Shown here: piece after piece, positions 55,856 to 64,000 of the stretch
How the letters are laid out: each line of letters begins with the position of its first letter
Numbering within the stretch: position 1 is the first letter of the stretch
NCBI GenBank assembly: GCA_014529385.2
Contig: CM043953.1
Location: 109,250,549-109,314,548, forward strand
DNA from: Adiantum capillus-veneris
Taxonomy: Eukaryota > Streptophyta > Polypodiopsida > Polypodiales > Pteridaceae
DNA: 64,000 bases
Direction: 5' to 3'
Program-made: the position numbers and the translations under genes
Notes under the pieces: generated by a model
What the model was told of the DNA's origin: nothing
The model's database searches: none
What the model saw: the letters and a program-made list of their open reading frames with translations, nothing else

Positions 55856-56824
55856 TCACCTCATTTTTTTGTCTGAGAGCTTGGTTTGCATCATGAAGTA
55901 CTTGAGACTTTGGTGGTCCGTTTGCAAAATAAATGGAGTCCCCAATAGATAGTGCTTCCATGTGCTTAGGGCATATAGAACAGTTAAAAGCTCTTTTTCA
56001 TATATGCCCAGGACCCCTTCATCGGTATTGAGCCTTTGGCTCTCATACGCTATGGCATGCCCTTCTTGAAGCAAGACTGCTCCAAGGCAATCACCACAAG
56101 CATCACATTGGACCTCAAATGGCTTTGAGAGATCCAAAAGCATAAGCACTAGCTGGGAAATAATCTTCTCTTTGTTCTTGTTAAAAGCATTTTTCTCTTT
56201 AGCAGTACATGAGTACTTAACATTCTTCTTGGTTAATTCATGTAATGGTCGCTCTATTTGAGAGAAGCATCTATAGTATGCACACATAGAAATAAAGCTT
56301 CGTAGCTCATGTAGATTTCTTGGATTAGGCCATGCTTTTATCACCTTGAACTTTGATGGATCCATACAAATACCATCTTGAGAGATAATATGACCTAAGT
56401 ATTGAATCTCTTGAAGTAAAAATTCACTCTTCTTTTGATTTAGAAAAATCCTATTCTCATTCAAAGCTTGAAAAATTACGTGGACATGTTGCTTGTGCTC
56501 CTCCAGGGACTTGGAGTAGATGATGACTATATCATCAAATAACAAATGAATGAACGTGGCTTGAGCATTTTTCAAACCAAAAGGCATGACAAGATATTCA
56601 TAAAGAGCAAATGTTGTACGGAACATGGTCTTTTCGATATCTTCATTCATTATCCTTATTTGATGATAGCCACTTTTAAGGTCAATCCTATTGAAGTAGG
56701 TCAAACCTTGTAGCTTATCAAACAGATCTTCTACCCTTGGTACGGGAAATTTGTTCTTGATTGTGATATGATTTAGTGCTCGATAGTCCACACACATGCG
56801 GTATGTGCCATCTTTCTTTTGCAT
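55856..56824 (-). pseudogene. C reverse transcriptase and RNase H
   Basis: A 322-codon block. Reverse transcriptase motifs: KKDGTYRMCVDYRALNHITI at the start, YFNRIDLKSGYHQIRI at about residue 43, LVMPFGLKNAQATFIHLL at about 78 and the catalytic FDDI in LLFDDIVIIYS at about 95, then YLGHIISQDGI. RNase H follows: FEVQCDACGDCLGAVLLQEG, YEKELLTVLYALSTWKHYLL and LQTDHQSLKYFM. This is the usual chromovirus layout. A few residues before its start the pol sequence is interrupted by copia B. Fossil. Confidence 0.88.
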
Positions 56825-56888
56825 TTAAAGGACTGGGGGAGAGGAGCTAGGTGTCACCATCCCCTTGTCTACCAGCTCATGTACTTCC

Positions 56889-57080
56889 TGTTGGGGTATA
56901 AAGCCCAATGTGGTCGCCCAGGTAAGTGGGCGGGCCGCCAGGTATGTACATATATTCTTTTGTAAAAACCTAATAAGAACTCACTATGCTCTACACATTA
57001 CAGTAGAGCGAGTTCACCATATCGTCGTGCTCTTCTTCTCGCACTCTCTCTCGCGTCGTACTTCCGCTCGTACTCCTTCA
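56889..57080 (+). repeat. 5' LTR of B (192 bp)
   Basis: TGTTGGGGTATAAAGCCCAA ... CTCCTTCA, flanked on the left by CTTCC. CATATATTC at about 56949 may be the TATA region. The 3' third is CT-rich. Confidence 0.96.
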
Positions 57081-57082
57081 AC

Positions 57083-57094
57083 TGGTATTAGAGC
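57083..57094 (+). other. Primer binding site of B
   Basis: TGGTATTAGAGC, two bases after the 5' LTR, one change from the initiator-Met complement found exactly in A and H. Confidence 0.9.
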
Positions 57095-58142
57095 TCAGAT
57101 CGAGGCTCGGGGCAGCACTGCAGGAGGCTAGAGTCACCAGCTTAGATTGGAGTGAAATTCGACAGGCAAAGACACGGCCCCAAATCTTGTCATCTCGGTC
57201 ATCTCGGTCACCGTTCGGCTTCAACAAAGTTCTATGCACGCCATTTTTGACTACGTGGTCTGAGCGGGTGCAGATCCGACTCTGCAAATTTGGGGTTTTC
57301 GGCCTACGACTGCAGATGCTGAGGATATCGACACTCCCAGAGTGTTAATTTGTGGCTGTCTACACATCGAAGGACGGCTCACAATTCTTGGAGGCGTGTC
57401 ACATACGACACGGGCGCATCTACACACAGACTGTAGGCGACATCCACTAGTTCATCAGGTAGCTTGTGTTTGCTGCTTGATATTCCAGATTTCATCCTGA
57501 CATTGCAAGTACTTCCACATGGGATGTATTGTCAGAGATGATGTATGTCTGTTGAGGGTTTGCTGGCTCTGAGTCACGTAGCAAACAACCGCCGCAACGG
57601 TTACAACATACAGTGGGAAATTTGTGGATGTATGACTTTGTGGGAAGTCTATGTACTGTCAGATTTACTGCAGCCTTTGTTGAGGGTCGAGTGAGGTTTT
57701 ATTGAGCTGGGGGATTCTCGAATGTTGAGATCCTTTCGGTGATATAGGTCTTGGAGCGATCCCTCGAGCACCCTTAGATAGGCAGCTAGGATGTATTGAC
57801 TGTGAGTTAGACATTTGGGATTGCATCTTTGCTTTACTGCCGTTGAGGCATTGTCGCAGTCTATGCTTACAGGACAGTGACAGGACAGTCAGAGACAGTA
57901 CAGGTGTAGGACAGGTTTACCCACAGCTTACAGTGCTAGAGAGAAAGTGGTTTTTTGAGCTGTTTTTCGGTTTGTTTTTAGTACACCAGAGCCATTTTAC
58001 AAAGGAGACTCTGCCAAAATTTTTTGCAGATTCTGAAGCTTTCTTGGTTCATTTGACAGGTTGATATTGGTTCAGAGGTCAGTTTACAGGGGAAACTCTG
58101 CCGAATTTTTCCCAGGAAAGTAAACTACTGTGAAGCGTAGCT
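57095..58142 (+). other. Leader of B
   Basis: About 1.05 kb of untranslated sequence, nearly identical to the leader of A. Small frames in it are not conserved with A and look accidental. Confidence 0.75.
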
Positions 58143-59090
58143 ATGGCTAGATCACAGGACACTGCTCTTTACAATATCAAGAAGTTGGATGGAACCAATT
58201 TCCCATTGTGGAAGAAGCAGATTTGGCACGTGTTGGTACAAAAGAAGAAGATAAAACCTATAAAGCTCAAGGGGATAAAACCAGAAGATATGGACGAAGA
58301 TGAATGGAGCGAAATGGATGAATTGGCACTTTCTACCATTATGCTGACTTTGGCAGAAAGCGTTTACTTCAATGTAGTAGACGAGATGTCGGCTTATCAA
58401 GCATGGTTAAAGCTGAGTGATCTTTATGAGAAGCAGAGTGCAGCTTCACAGGTATATTGGCTTAAGAAGCTTCTTGAGTTGAAGATGAAAGAAGGGACAC
58501 CTATGTCCAATCATCTGAATGAATTCAACACAATCTATAGTCAGTTGTCAACTCAAGGTGTCAAGTTTGATGAACCTGTTAGAGCTATGTTCTTGTTGAT
58601 CACATTGCTGGAAAGTTGGGACACTTTTCACACAGCTTTGAGTAATTCTGCACCTCCACATGGTTTGAACATAGCAGGTGTAGAAGGAAGTCTGCTTACT
58701 GAAGAAACCAATAGAAAGACAATGGACAAAGGCAAAGGAACAGCCTTAGTTGTCAGGGGAAGGACCAAACAAAAGTACAAAGGTGGAAAGAGGAATCAGT
58801 CTCGTAGCAAGTCCCGCAGTGCTAAAGGCAAGAGTCACATAGAATGCTACCATTGTGGCAAGAAGGGTCACATGAAAAGAGACTGTAGAGAATGGAAAGC
58901 AGAAAAAGGCAAAGAGAAAGCTGAAGACCATGGTGAGAAGAACAAGTCCTCAGTGAAGATTCAAGAAATAAATGTGACAAACATTGTTGCAGAGGATGAC
59001 AGTCTAGTGTCAGGAGACATCTACTTCTTGAAGAATACAATGGACTCAGCTCTTCTTACAGCATCTGATGGAAATGCACTGAGTGACTAG
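58143..59090 (+). CDS. B gag
   Basis: A 315-codon gag. Residues 1-190 are the copia capsid region (UBN2 type): LDGTNFPLWKKQIWHVLVQK at about 15-34, DMDEDEWSEMDELALSTIML at about 49-68, YQAWLKLSDLYEKQS, and MSNHLNEFNTIYSQLSTQGV at about 120. A basic RSKSRSAKGK linker leads to the zinc knuckle CYHCGKKGHMKRDC (C-x2-C-x4-H-x4-C) at about 235-248, then a Lys/Glu-rich tail. The ATG follows the leader directly, and the same start is kept in A. The protein packages element RNA in cytoplasmic particles. Length and order match Tnt1-like elements. Confidence 0.9.
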   Translation: MARSQDTALYNIKKLDGTNFPLWKKQIWHVLVQKKKIKPIKLKGIKPEDMDEDEWSEMDELALSTIMLTLAESVYFNVVDEMSAYQAWLKLSDLYEKQSAASQVYWLKKLLELKMKEGTPMSNHLNEFNTIYSQLSTQGVKFDEPVRAMFLLITLLESWDTFHTALSNSAPPHGLNIAGVEGSLLTEETNRKTMDKGKGTALVVRGRTKQKYKGGKRNQSRSKSRSAKGKSHIECYHCGKKGHMKRDCREWKAEKGKEKAEDHGEKNKSSVKIQEINVTNIVAEDDSLVSGDIYFLKNTMDSALLTASDGNALSD

Positions 59091-59117
59091 ATTATAGACT
59101 CAGGGGCATCACTTCAT

Positions 59118-61658
59118 GTGTCTCCAAACAAGGAGTGGTTTACCTCTTATGTGACCACTAAAGATCATGTTCGGCTAGGCAATGGGCAGACATGTGAGAT
59201 CTTAGCTGTTGGAGATGTTCAATTGAAGTTTCAGAATGGCTCTTCTTTCACGCTGAAGAATGTGAGACATGTTCTCGCAATTACAAAGAGCTGGATCATC
59301 ACAGGTTTACTTGATGATGCTGGCTACGTCACCACTTTTGGACAGAACATGTGGAAGATATCCAAGGGTTCTATGATAGTAGCACATGGAGTAAAGTCTG
59401 GAGGACTTTACATGATTTATGTATCAAATGTCTCTAAAAATGTAATCAATGTAACCGAGCAGTCGAACGTTTCTTTGTGGCATAGCCGGTTAGGACATAT
59501 GTCCAAGAAGGGAATGGAAATCTTGTCTCGTTCTAATTATTTGCTTGGCTTTTCATTTAATGATTTTGAATTCTGTGAACATTGTCTGTATGGTAAGCAA
59601 ACACAGCAGCCACATAAGCATAGAAGCAGTAGAAAAGATACACAGTTGGCACTTGTTCATAGTGATTTGTGTGGACCTATGCCTAACCTATCTCTAGGGG
59701 GAGCTTCTTACTTTATGACATTTATAGATGATTACTCGAGGAAAGTATGGGTTTACTTTCTCAAGCACAAGGATGAAGCGTTTAGTGTTTTCAAAACGTT
59801 TGTGACACTTGTGGAGAATCAAAGTGGCAAGAAGCTTAAATGCTTACGCACTGACAATGGTGGAGAGTATGCTTCAAAGGCCTTTCAGGACTTTTGTGAG
59901 TCAAAAAGTATAAAACCTGAACTTACTGCTCCTTACAATCCTCCTCAAAATGGTGTTGCTGAGAGGATGAATAGGACCATACAAGAGAAGGTCAGAAGTA
60001 TGTTGTCTAATGCACAGCTGCCAAATGGGTTTTGGGCTGAAGCTGTATCAACAACTGTTCATCTTGTAAATAGATCTCCTAGCAAGGTTTTGCAGAAGGA
60101 TTCAGTGCCAGAGATGGTATGGTCAGGCGAAATGCCCTCATACAAGCATCTCAGAGTCTTTGGCTGTGAGGCATATACTCACGTTCCAAAGGAATTTAGG
60201 AACAAACTTGAGCCAAAGAGTAGAAAGTGCATCTTTCTAGGCTATGGTAATTTTAGTGAGATGGGGTACAGACTTTGGGATCCCGAATCCAGAAAGGTTG
60301 TCTGCAGCAATGATGTTCACTTTAATGAATCCAAATATCATTCTAAACCAGAGAGGGTTGAGGAGATTAGAAGAGTTGTCTTCCAAGAAGATGGACCTGC
60401 ACGTGCAAGATTAATTGTCAGGGCTCAAGAGGAGCAAGGACAGGATAGAGTGGAACCACACGTTGTGGCTGAGCCTGAGCCACCTATTGTGCGTAGATCT
60501 GGACGTGTCACGCGACCTCCCGATAGGTTTGTTCCATCTATGAACTATGTCATGTTGACTGATTGCAATGAGCCTTCATGTTACAAGGAAGCAGTGCAAA
60601 TGAAGGACTCCGGGAATTGGCAATTGGCCATGCAGTCAGAGATGACAGCTCTGCATAAAAACAAGACATGGAAGCTAGTTAAATTACCACAGGGAAAAAA
60701 GGATCTACCTTGTAAATGGGTTTACAGGTATAAGATAGCCGCTCATGATAGTCAGCCAAAGTACAAAGCAAGGCTTGTTGCCAAGGGCTTTAAGCAAGAA
60801 CAAGGCATTGACTTTGATGAATTCTTCTCTCCGGTGGTCAAGATGACTACATTGAGATGCTTTCTTGCATTGGTTGCCATGTTAGATTTGGTGTTGCACC
60901 AAATGGATGTCAAGACAGCGTTCTTGCATGGTGATTTAGATGTGGAAATTTACATGCAACAGCCAGAAGGGTTTGTTGAGAAAGGCAAGGAAGATTGGGT
61001 ATGCCAGTTGTTAAAGAGTCTTTATGGCTTAAAACAATCACCGAGGGCATGGTACCATAAATTCCACAAGTTTATGCTTTCTCAAGGCTACAAATGTAGT
61101 GAGTTCGATCACTGTCTATATACAAAGAAGGCTAACGATGGTAGTTGGTTGATCCTTATTTTGTATGTGGATGATATGTTGATTGCTGGCAAGCACTTGG
61201 AAGAAATTTCAGCTTTGAAGTCAAAGATGGCAAAATCGTTTGACATGAAAGACATGGGTGAGGCAAGTCATATACTTGGTATGCGCATTGAGAGAGACAG
61301 ATCAAAGAAGTTGATTTGGTTATCTCAAACAGAGTATATTGACAAGGTTTTGCAACGTTTCAATATGGAGAAGGGAAAGGCATTGAGTGTTCCATTGCCA
61401 CCATATGTGAAACTTAGCAAACAAGATTGTCCTGTGTCTGAGGAAGAACAGGCTGAAATGGATAAGATTCCATATGCGTCTGCAGTGGGTAGTTTGATGT
61501 ATGCAATGATTGCTACTCGCCCAGAGATTGCATTTGCAGTGGGAGTAGTAAGTCGATACATGTCAAACCCAGGCAAGAAACATTGGGAGGCAGTGAAAGG
61601 AATATTGAGATACCTGAAAGCTACAAAGAGTATGCGTATATGCTATGGGAGTCAGTAG
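59118..61658 (+). CDS. B protease, integrase and reverse transcriptase
   Basis: An 846-codon block. The protease active site (DSGAS) lies just before it at about 59096, and its end, KNVRHVLAITKSWIITG, is at about residue 45. The integrase zinc module LWHSRLGHMSKKGMEIL ... CEHCLYGKQ spans about residues 121-161. The integrase core has HSDLCGPM, LRTDNGGEYAS and NPPQNGVAERMNRTIQ (about 180-295). Reverse transcriptase covers about 500-745, with KWVYRYKIAAHDSQPKYKAR, VKTAFLHGDLDVEIYMQQPE and the catalytic YVDD in LYVDDMLIAG. Order and sequence are those of Tnt1/Tork elements, where one polyprotein is cut by its own protease. Confidence 0.93.
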   Translation: MSPNKEWFTSYVTTKDHVRLGNGQTCEILAVGDVQLKFQNGSSFTLKNVRHVLAITKSWIITGLLDDAGYVTTFGQNMWKISKGSMIVAHGVKSGGLYMIYVSNVSKNVINVTEQSNVSLWHSRLGHMSKKGMEILSRSNYLLGFSFNDFEFCEHCLYGKQTQQPHKHRSSRKDTQLALVHSDLCGPMPNLSLGGASYFMTFIDDYSRKVWVYFLKHKDEAFSVFKTFVTLVENQSGKKLKCLRTDNGGEYASKAFQDFCESKSIKPELTAPYNPPQNGVAERMNRTIQEKVRSMLSNAQLPNGFWAEAVSTTVHLVNRSPSKVLQKDSVPEMVWSGEMPSYKHLRVFGCEAYTHVPKEFRNKLEPKSRKCIFLGYGNFSEMGYRLWDPESRKVVCSNDVHFNESKYHSKPERVEEIRRVVFQEDGPARARLIVRAQEEQGQDRVEPHVVAEPEPPIVRRSGRVTRPPDRFVPSMNYVMLTDCNEPSCYKEAVQMKDSGNWQLAMQSEMTALHKNKTWKLVKLPQGKKDLPCKWVYRYKIAAHDSQPKYKARLVAKGFKQEQGIDFDEFFSPVVKMTTLRCFLALVAMLDLVLHQMDVKTAFLHGDLDVEIYMQQPEGFVEKGKEDWVCQLLKSLYGLKQSPRAWYHKFHKFMLSQGYKCSEFDHCLYTKKANDGSWLILILYVDDMLIAGKHLEEISALKSKMAKSFDMKDMGEASHILGMRIERDRSKKLIWLSQTEYIDKVLQRFNMEKGKALSVPLPPYVKLSKQDCPVSEEEQAEMDKIPYASAVGSLMYAMIATRPEIAFAVGVVSRYMSNPGKKHWEAVKGILRYLKATKSMRICYGSQ

Positions 61659-61739
61659 CTAAGTGTAAAGGGTTTTACAGACTCAGATTATGCAGGTGAC
61701 TTAGACAACCGAAGGTCTACGTCTGGGTATGTCTTTACA

Positions 61740-61949
61740 TTGGCTGGTGGAGTAGTATCATGGCGTTCTAGATTACAAGATTGTGTTACTCAGTCTACTA
61801 CAGAGGCTGAATATGTTGCAGCATCAGGGGCATGCAAAGAATCAATTTGGCTTAATCGACTAGTAACAGACTTGGGAATCAAAGAAGAGATTCTTGTGTT
61901 ATATTGTGATAGTCAAAGTGCTATACAATTGGCTCGCAATCCAGTTTAG
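61740..61949 (+). CDS. B RNase H block
   Basis: Seventy codons with copia RNase H motifs QSTTEAEYVAASGACKESIW and YCDSQSAIQLARNPV, directly after the reverse transcriptase region. The conserved following sequence (KTKHVDVKYHFIRE type) is also present downstream. RNase H removes element RNA during cDNA synthesis. The normal domain is longer and continuous with reverse transcriptase, so this is part of the imperfect coding region of B. Confidence 0.85.
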   Translation: MAGGVVSWRSRLQDCVTQSTTEAEYVAASGACKESIWLNRLVTDLGIKEEILVLYCDSQSAIQLARNPV

Positions 61950-62201
61950 CACTCAAAGACAAAGCATGTGGATGTGAAGTATCATTTTATCAGGGAAATG
62001 CTCGAGGATAAGCAACTTCAGCTTGTCAAAGTTCACACCACAGAAAATCCTGCTGATCTACTTACAAAAGGACTTCCCTCAGAGAGCTTTGCGCATTTTC
62101 GCAAGCAGTTAGGTGTAGGGTAGTACATCACTTCTCTACATCTCTTGTATATTAGCTTGTATAGTAGCTTCTCTCACACTTAAAGTACCACATTGGACTT
62201 T

Positions 62202-62212
62202 AAGTGGGAGGT
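62202..62212 (+). other. Polypurine tract of B
   Basis: AAGTGGGAGGT just before the 3' LTR; the same tract, inverted, is present in A. Confidence 0.85.
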
Positions 62213-62404
62213 TGTTGGGGTATAAAGCCCAATGTGGTCGCCCAGATAAGTGGGCGGGCCGCAAGGTATGTACATATATTCTTTTGTAAAAACCTAATAA
62301 GAACTCACTATGCTCTACACATTACAGTAGACCGAGTTCACCATATCGTCGTGCTCTTCTTCTCGCACTCTCTCTCGCATCGTACTTCCGCTCGTACTCC
62401 TTCA
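62213..62404 (+). repeat. 3' LTR of B (192 bp)
   Basis: Differs from the 5' LTR at four sites; followed by target duplication CTTCC. Confidence 0.96.
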
Positions 62405-62409
62405 CTTCC

Positions 62410-63224
62410 TCATAATCTCCTCTTATTGAGCTTGAAAAACTCTATAATGAGGTTTATTAGGCAGTGAGCTCCTAGGTAGAAGCTCTATTATATGGTCATC
62501 ATCCCCTCATTTTGGAGGTAACTCCATAGGGATGTGATCGATAAATACATCTTGGAATCTATTCAAAGAACTAGACAAGTCTAATTCTTCTTGATTCCTA
62601 CCACTTTGTTTTGTTAAAAAATTAGCATCCTTTAGAGACTCAAAAATCATGTACGAGAAAACTGAGCTTTTCATTGACCTATCAAAAGCAGGTGAATTCA
62701 CAAGTGTATAGTATGATCGGACTCATTAGCATCTATATACATGCTCTTTTCCCTGTAGGTGAAGTAGATTCGCCTTTCAAGGAACTTCATGTTGGCAGCC
62801 ATGCGATTGAACCATGGTGCCCCTAGGATAACATCCTCATGTTGGATAGGATAGAGATAAAAAAATCTTCTTTGTTGATGTAGCTTTGGACATGAAGCCT
62901 CAAATTTCTAATCAAGGGAGTAACTAAGGTTTGTTGTCCCTTGAAAGCCCCATCGACAATTACAGTATTTCCCATCTCAAAAGCTTGAATGCCCTTGCCC
63001 AACTTAGTGGCCAACTCCGTTGATATGGAGTTGTGAGTAGAGCCAGGGTCAAAAAGGATGAAGGCATCATGCTCCCCCACCTTTCCCCAAGCATAGGAAA
63101 GGGATGATCCTTTGCAATGAGCATCCTATTTTGGAGCTTTGACCATGGAAGCTCTAGGAGTCTCATTGTGGGCATTTCCTTTGGGGCAATAACGATATCC
63201 ATGTCCTTGCTCCCCACACATAAA
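62410..63224 (-). pseudogene. C protease and pol linker
   Basis: Two open blocks. 62823-63080 carries a retropepsin-like active site, FILFDPGSTHNSISTELATK, at about residues 8-27 and VDGAFKGQQTLVTPL; the overlapping block above it is another frame. 62507-62701 ends in FQDVFIDHIPMELPPK, the conserved FxDVFxxxxPxxLPP string that opens gypsy pol. Just upstream (about 63180-63215) the minus strand shows a zinc-knuckle-like Cys/His string (CGEQGHGYRYCPKG). Fossil. Confidence 0.75.
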
Positions 63225-64000
63225 TCATTTGTGATCTTTGCAAAAGGCCCTTAGCTTGTTTTTACTTTTGTAAACTCCTTTCTCCTTGGTCTTGTTGTTG
63301 TTGTTGTTGTTGGAATTTCCTTGGGAAGAATTTTGACCATTGTTCTTTCCCTTTGCATCATTTTGATCTTTGTTTTCCATGGGCTTGGCATTCCTTTTAG
63401 CCCCTTGTTGGAAATTTATACGAGATTGAACCATAGTGTGGTGGATGACTTTGGTGATAGAACCAAGCCGTTGGGAGTTGAAATATTTGACCATTTCTTC
63501 AGGTAATCCCGCACAAAATTGTTGCTTTTTCTCGGTGAAGCCTATCCTTTGAAAGACATTAGCCTTGAGATGTAATTCCCAAAACTTGCTAACATAATTG
63601 TGGATAGACTCATCGGAGAGTAGCTTTAAACTCTGCCATTCCATGAGCACTTTATCCTTGGCATCTCTTGTTGCCAAGAATTGCTTCATGATGGAAACTT
63701 GTAGAGTTTTCCATGTCCTTGGGGCTTCGCCACTCCCGCGGAGACTATCCCACCGTTGACAAGCAGATTTTTGAAAGTGCATAGCTACATGGTGTATCTT
63801 GGAGGACTCTTTGAAGTCCTCGTCTCCAGAAATCCACATCGAGTTGCTGGATGAAGGCCAATACTTTGTCAGTAGCACAAAAGGTGCCATCATAGGTGAG
63901 AAAAGAGATACTCTTTCCTCCCTCTTTGAACTTCTTAAGCTTTTGGGGACTTTTCCAAGCAGGGTAGGATTTGCAATGTTCTCTCCTCTTGTATTCTCTA
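63225..64000 (-). pseudogene. C gag, continues past the right edge
   Basis: The main block (63225-63893) has the retrotransposon-gag fold: HHVAMHFQKSACQRWDSLRG at about residues 34-53, RTWKTLQVSIMKQFLATRDA at about 59-78, DESIHNYVSKFWELHLKANV at about 94-113 and QFCAGLPEEMVKYF at about 125-138. A Lys/Asn/Gln-rich tail with an Asn run follows. It encodes the capsid protein of C, and its N-terminal part lies outside the window. The fragment at 51800-52446 gives the N-terminal layout of a related copy. Fossil. Confidence 0.85.

Larger units (their letters stand above)
56889..62404 (+). mobile_element. Copia element B, nearly whole, Tnt1/Tork-like
   Basis: A 5.5-kb plus-strand Ty1/copia element inserted in gypsy C, with target duplication CTTCC (56884-56888 and 62405-62409), 192-bp LTRs differing at 4 sites (about 2%), a primer site, leader, gag, protease, integrase, reverse transcriptase, RNase H and polypurine tract in standard order. 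It looks almost whole, with about two or three breaks in the coding part, and its age is probably near one million years. The domain sequences closely follow the tobacco Tnt1 pattern. Copia A (41050-44248) is its shortened sibling in opposite orientation. Confidence 0.96.
52508..64000 (-). mobile_element. Chromodomain gypsy element C, runs off the right edge
   Basis: A minus-strand Ty3/gypsy chromovirus. Its parts in reading direction are gag (63225 to beyond 64000), zinc knuckle and protease (about 62823-63240), pol linker (62507-62701), reverse transcriptase and RNase H (55856-56824), integrase (54579-55441), a chromodomain-like tail (54390-54578), the polypurine tract and 3' LTR (52508-54011). 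Copia B is inserted between the linker and the reverse transcriptase. The 5' LTR is outside the window. Coding parts are broken roughly ten times, so C is older than B. Confidence 0.88.

Noticed and set aside
57078-57287. Small frame near the start of the B leader
   Set aside because: Antisense frame over the LTR and primer region, similar in A only by shared descent; no start context or domain.
61325-61576. Minus-strand 83-codon frame inside B (and its equivalent at 41878-42129 inside A)
   Set aside because: Antisense shadow of the reverse transcriptase coding region, conserved because A and B are siblings.

Overview
The window looks like nuclear DNA from a land plant with a repeat-rich, probably large genome. 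The evidence is nested plant-type LTR retrotransposons (Ty1/copia of the Tnt1/Tork type, Ty3/gypsy of the Ogre/Tat/Athila type and a chromodomain gypsy), plant tRNA primer sites (initiator Met and Asp), and long GA/CT microsatellites. The species cannot be told from the sequence; a fern or another non-flowering plant is only a guess. I found no rRNA, tRNA or CRISPR, and no clearly intact host gene.

Layout. 1-3317: unassigned sequence with small covarying palindromes and a GA tract. 3331-3503: a short LTR flanked on both sides by priming signals. About 4624-9252 (minus): the 5' half of a gypsy element, D1 (LTR, tRNA-Asp primer site, gag, a retropepsin-like region, W-x-P-K repeats). 9253-14253: mostly unassigned, with four microsatellite zones and a strong imperfect hairpin at 13571-13700. 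14254-25426 (minus): a complete-ended gypsy element, F, with target duplication ATAGT, two 517-bp internal repeats and a large accessory region after integrase. 26157-29421 (plus): a short copia derivative, H, with target duplication CAAGG. 29757-38880 (minus): the 3' half of a second gypsy element, D2, whose LTR matches D1, with RT, RNase H, integrase, a second retropepsin-like domain and a 3-kb accessory region. About 38944-40255: a diverged LTR, E. 41009-45928 (minus): a host-like coding frame with two in-frame stops, interrupted by copia element A (41050-44248, minus, target duplication TTGTC). 45929-51799: intergenic DNA with a promoter-like block and a 62-bp tandem duplication. About 51800 to 64000 and beyond (minus): a chromodomain gypsy, C, with an LTR at 52508-54011, interrupted by copia element B (56889-62404, plus, target duplication CTTCC), the best preserved element here.

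History. B entered C, A entered the host-like frame, and F and H entered unassigned host sequence. LTR differences are about 2% (B), 3% (A and F) and 6% (H). At an assumed rate near 1e-8 per site per year these correspond to roughly 1, 1.5 and 3 million years, as orders of magnitude only. A and B are siblings in opposite orientation.

What stands out: two different Ogre/Tat/Athila-type elements share an accessory architecture after integrase (globular block, coiled coil, acidic and proline-rich linker, globular block). D-family elements carry a retropepsin-like plus W-x-P-K repeat cassette, in D2 lying downstream of integrase. The 13571-13700 hairpin resembles a plant microRNA precursor or a foldback element. 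Everything was read by eye, without database searches.
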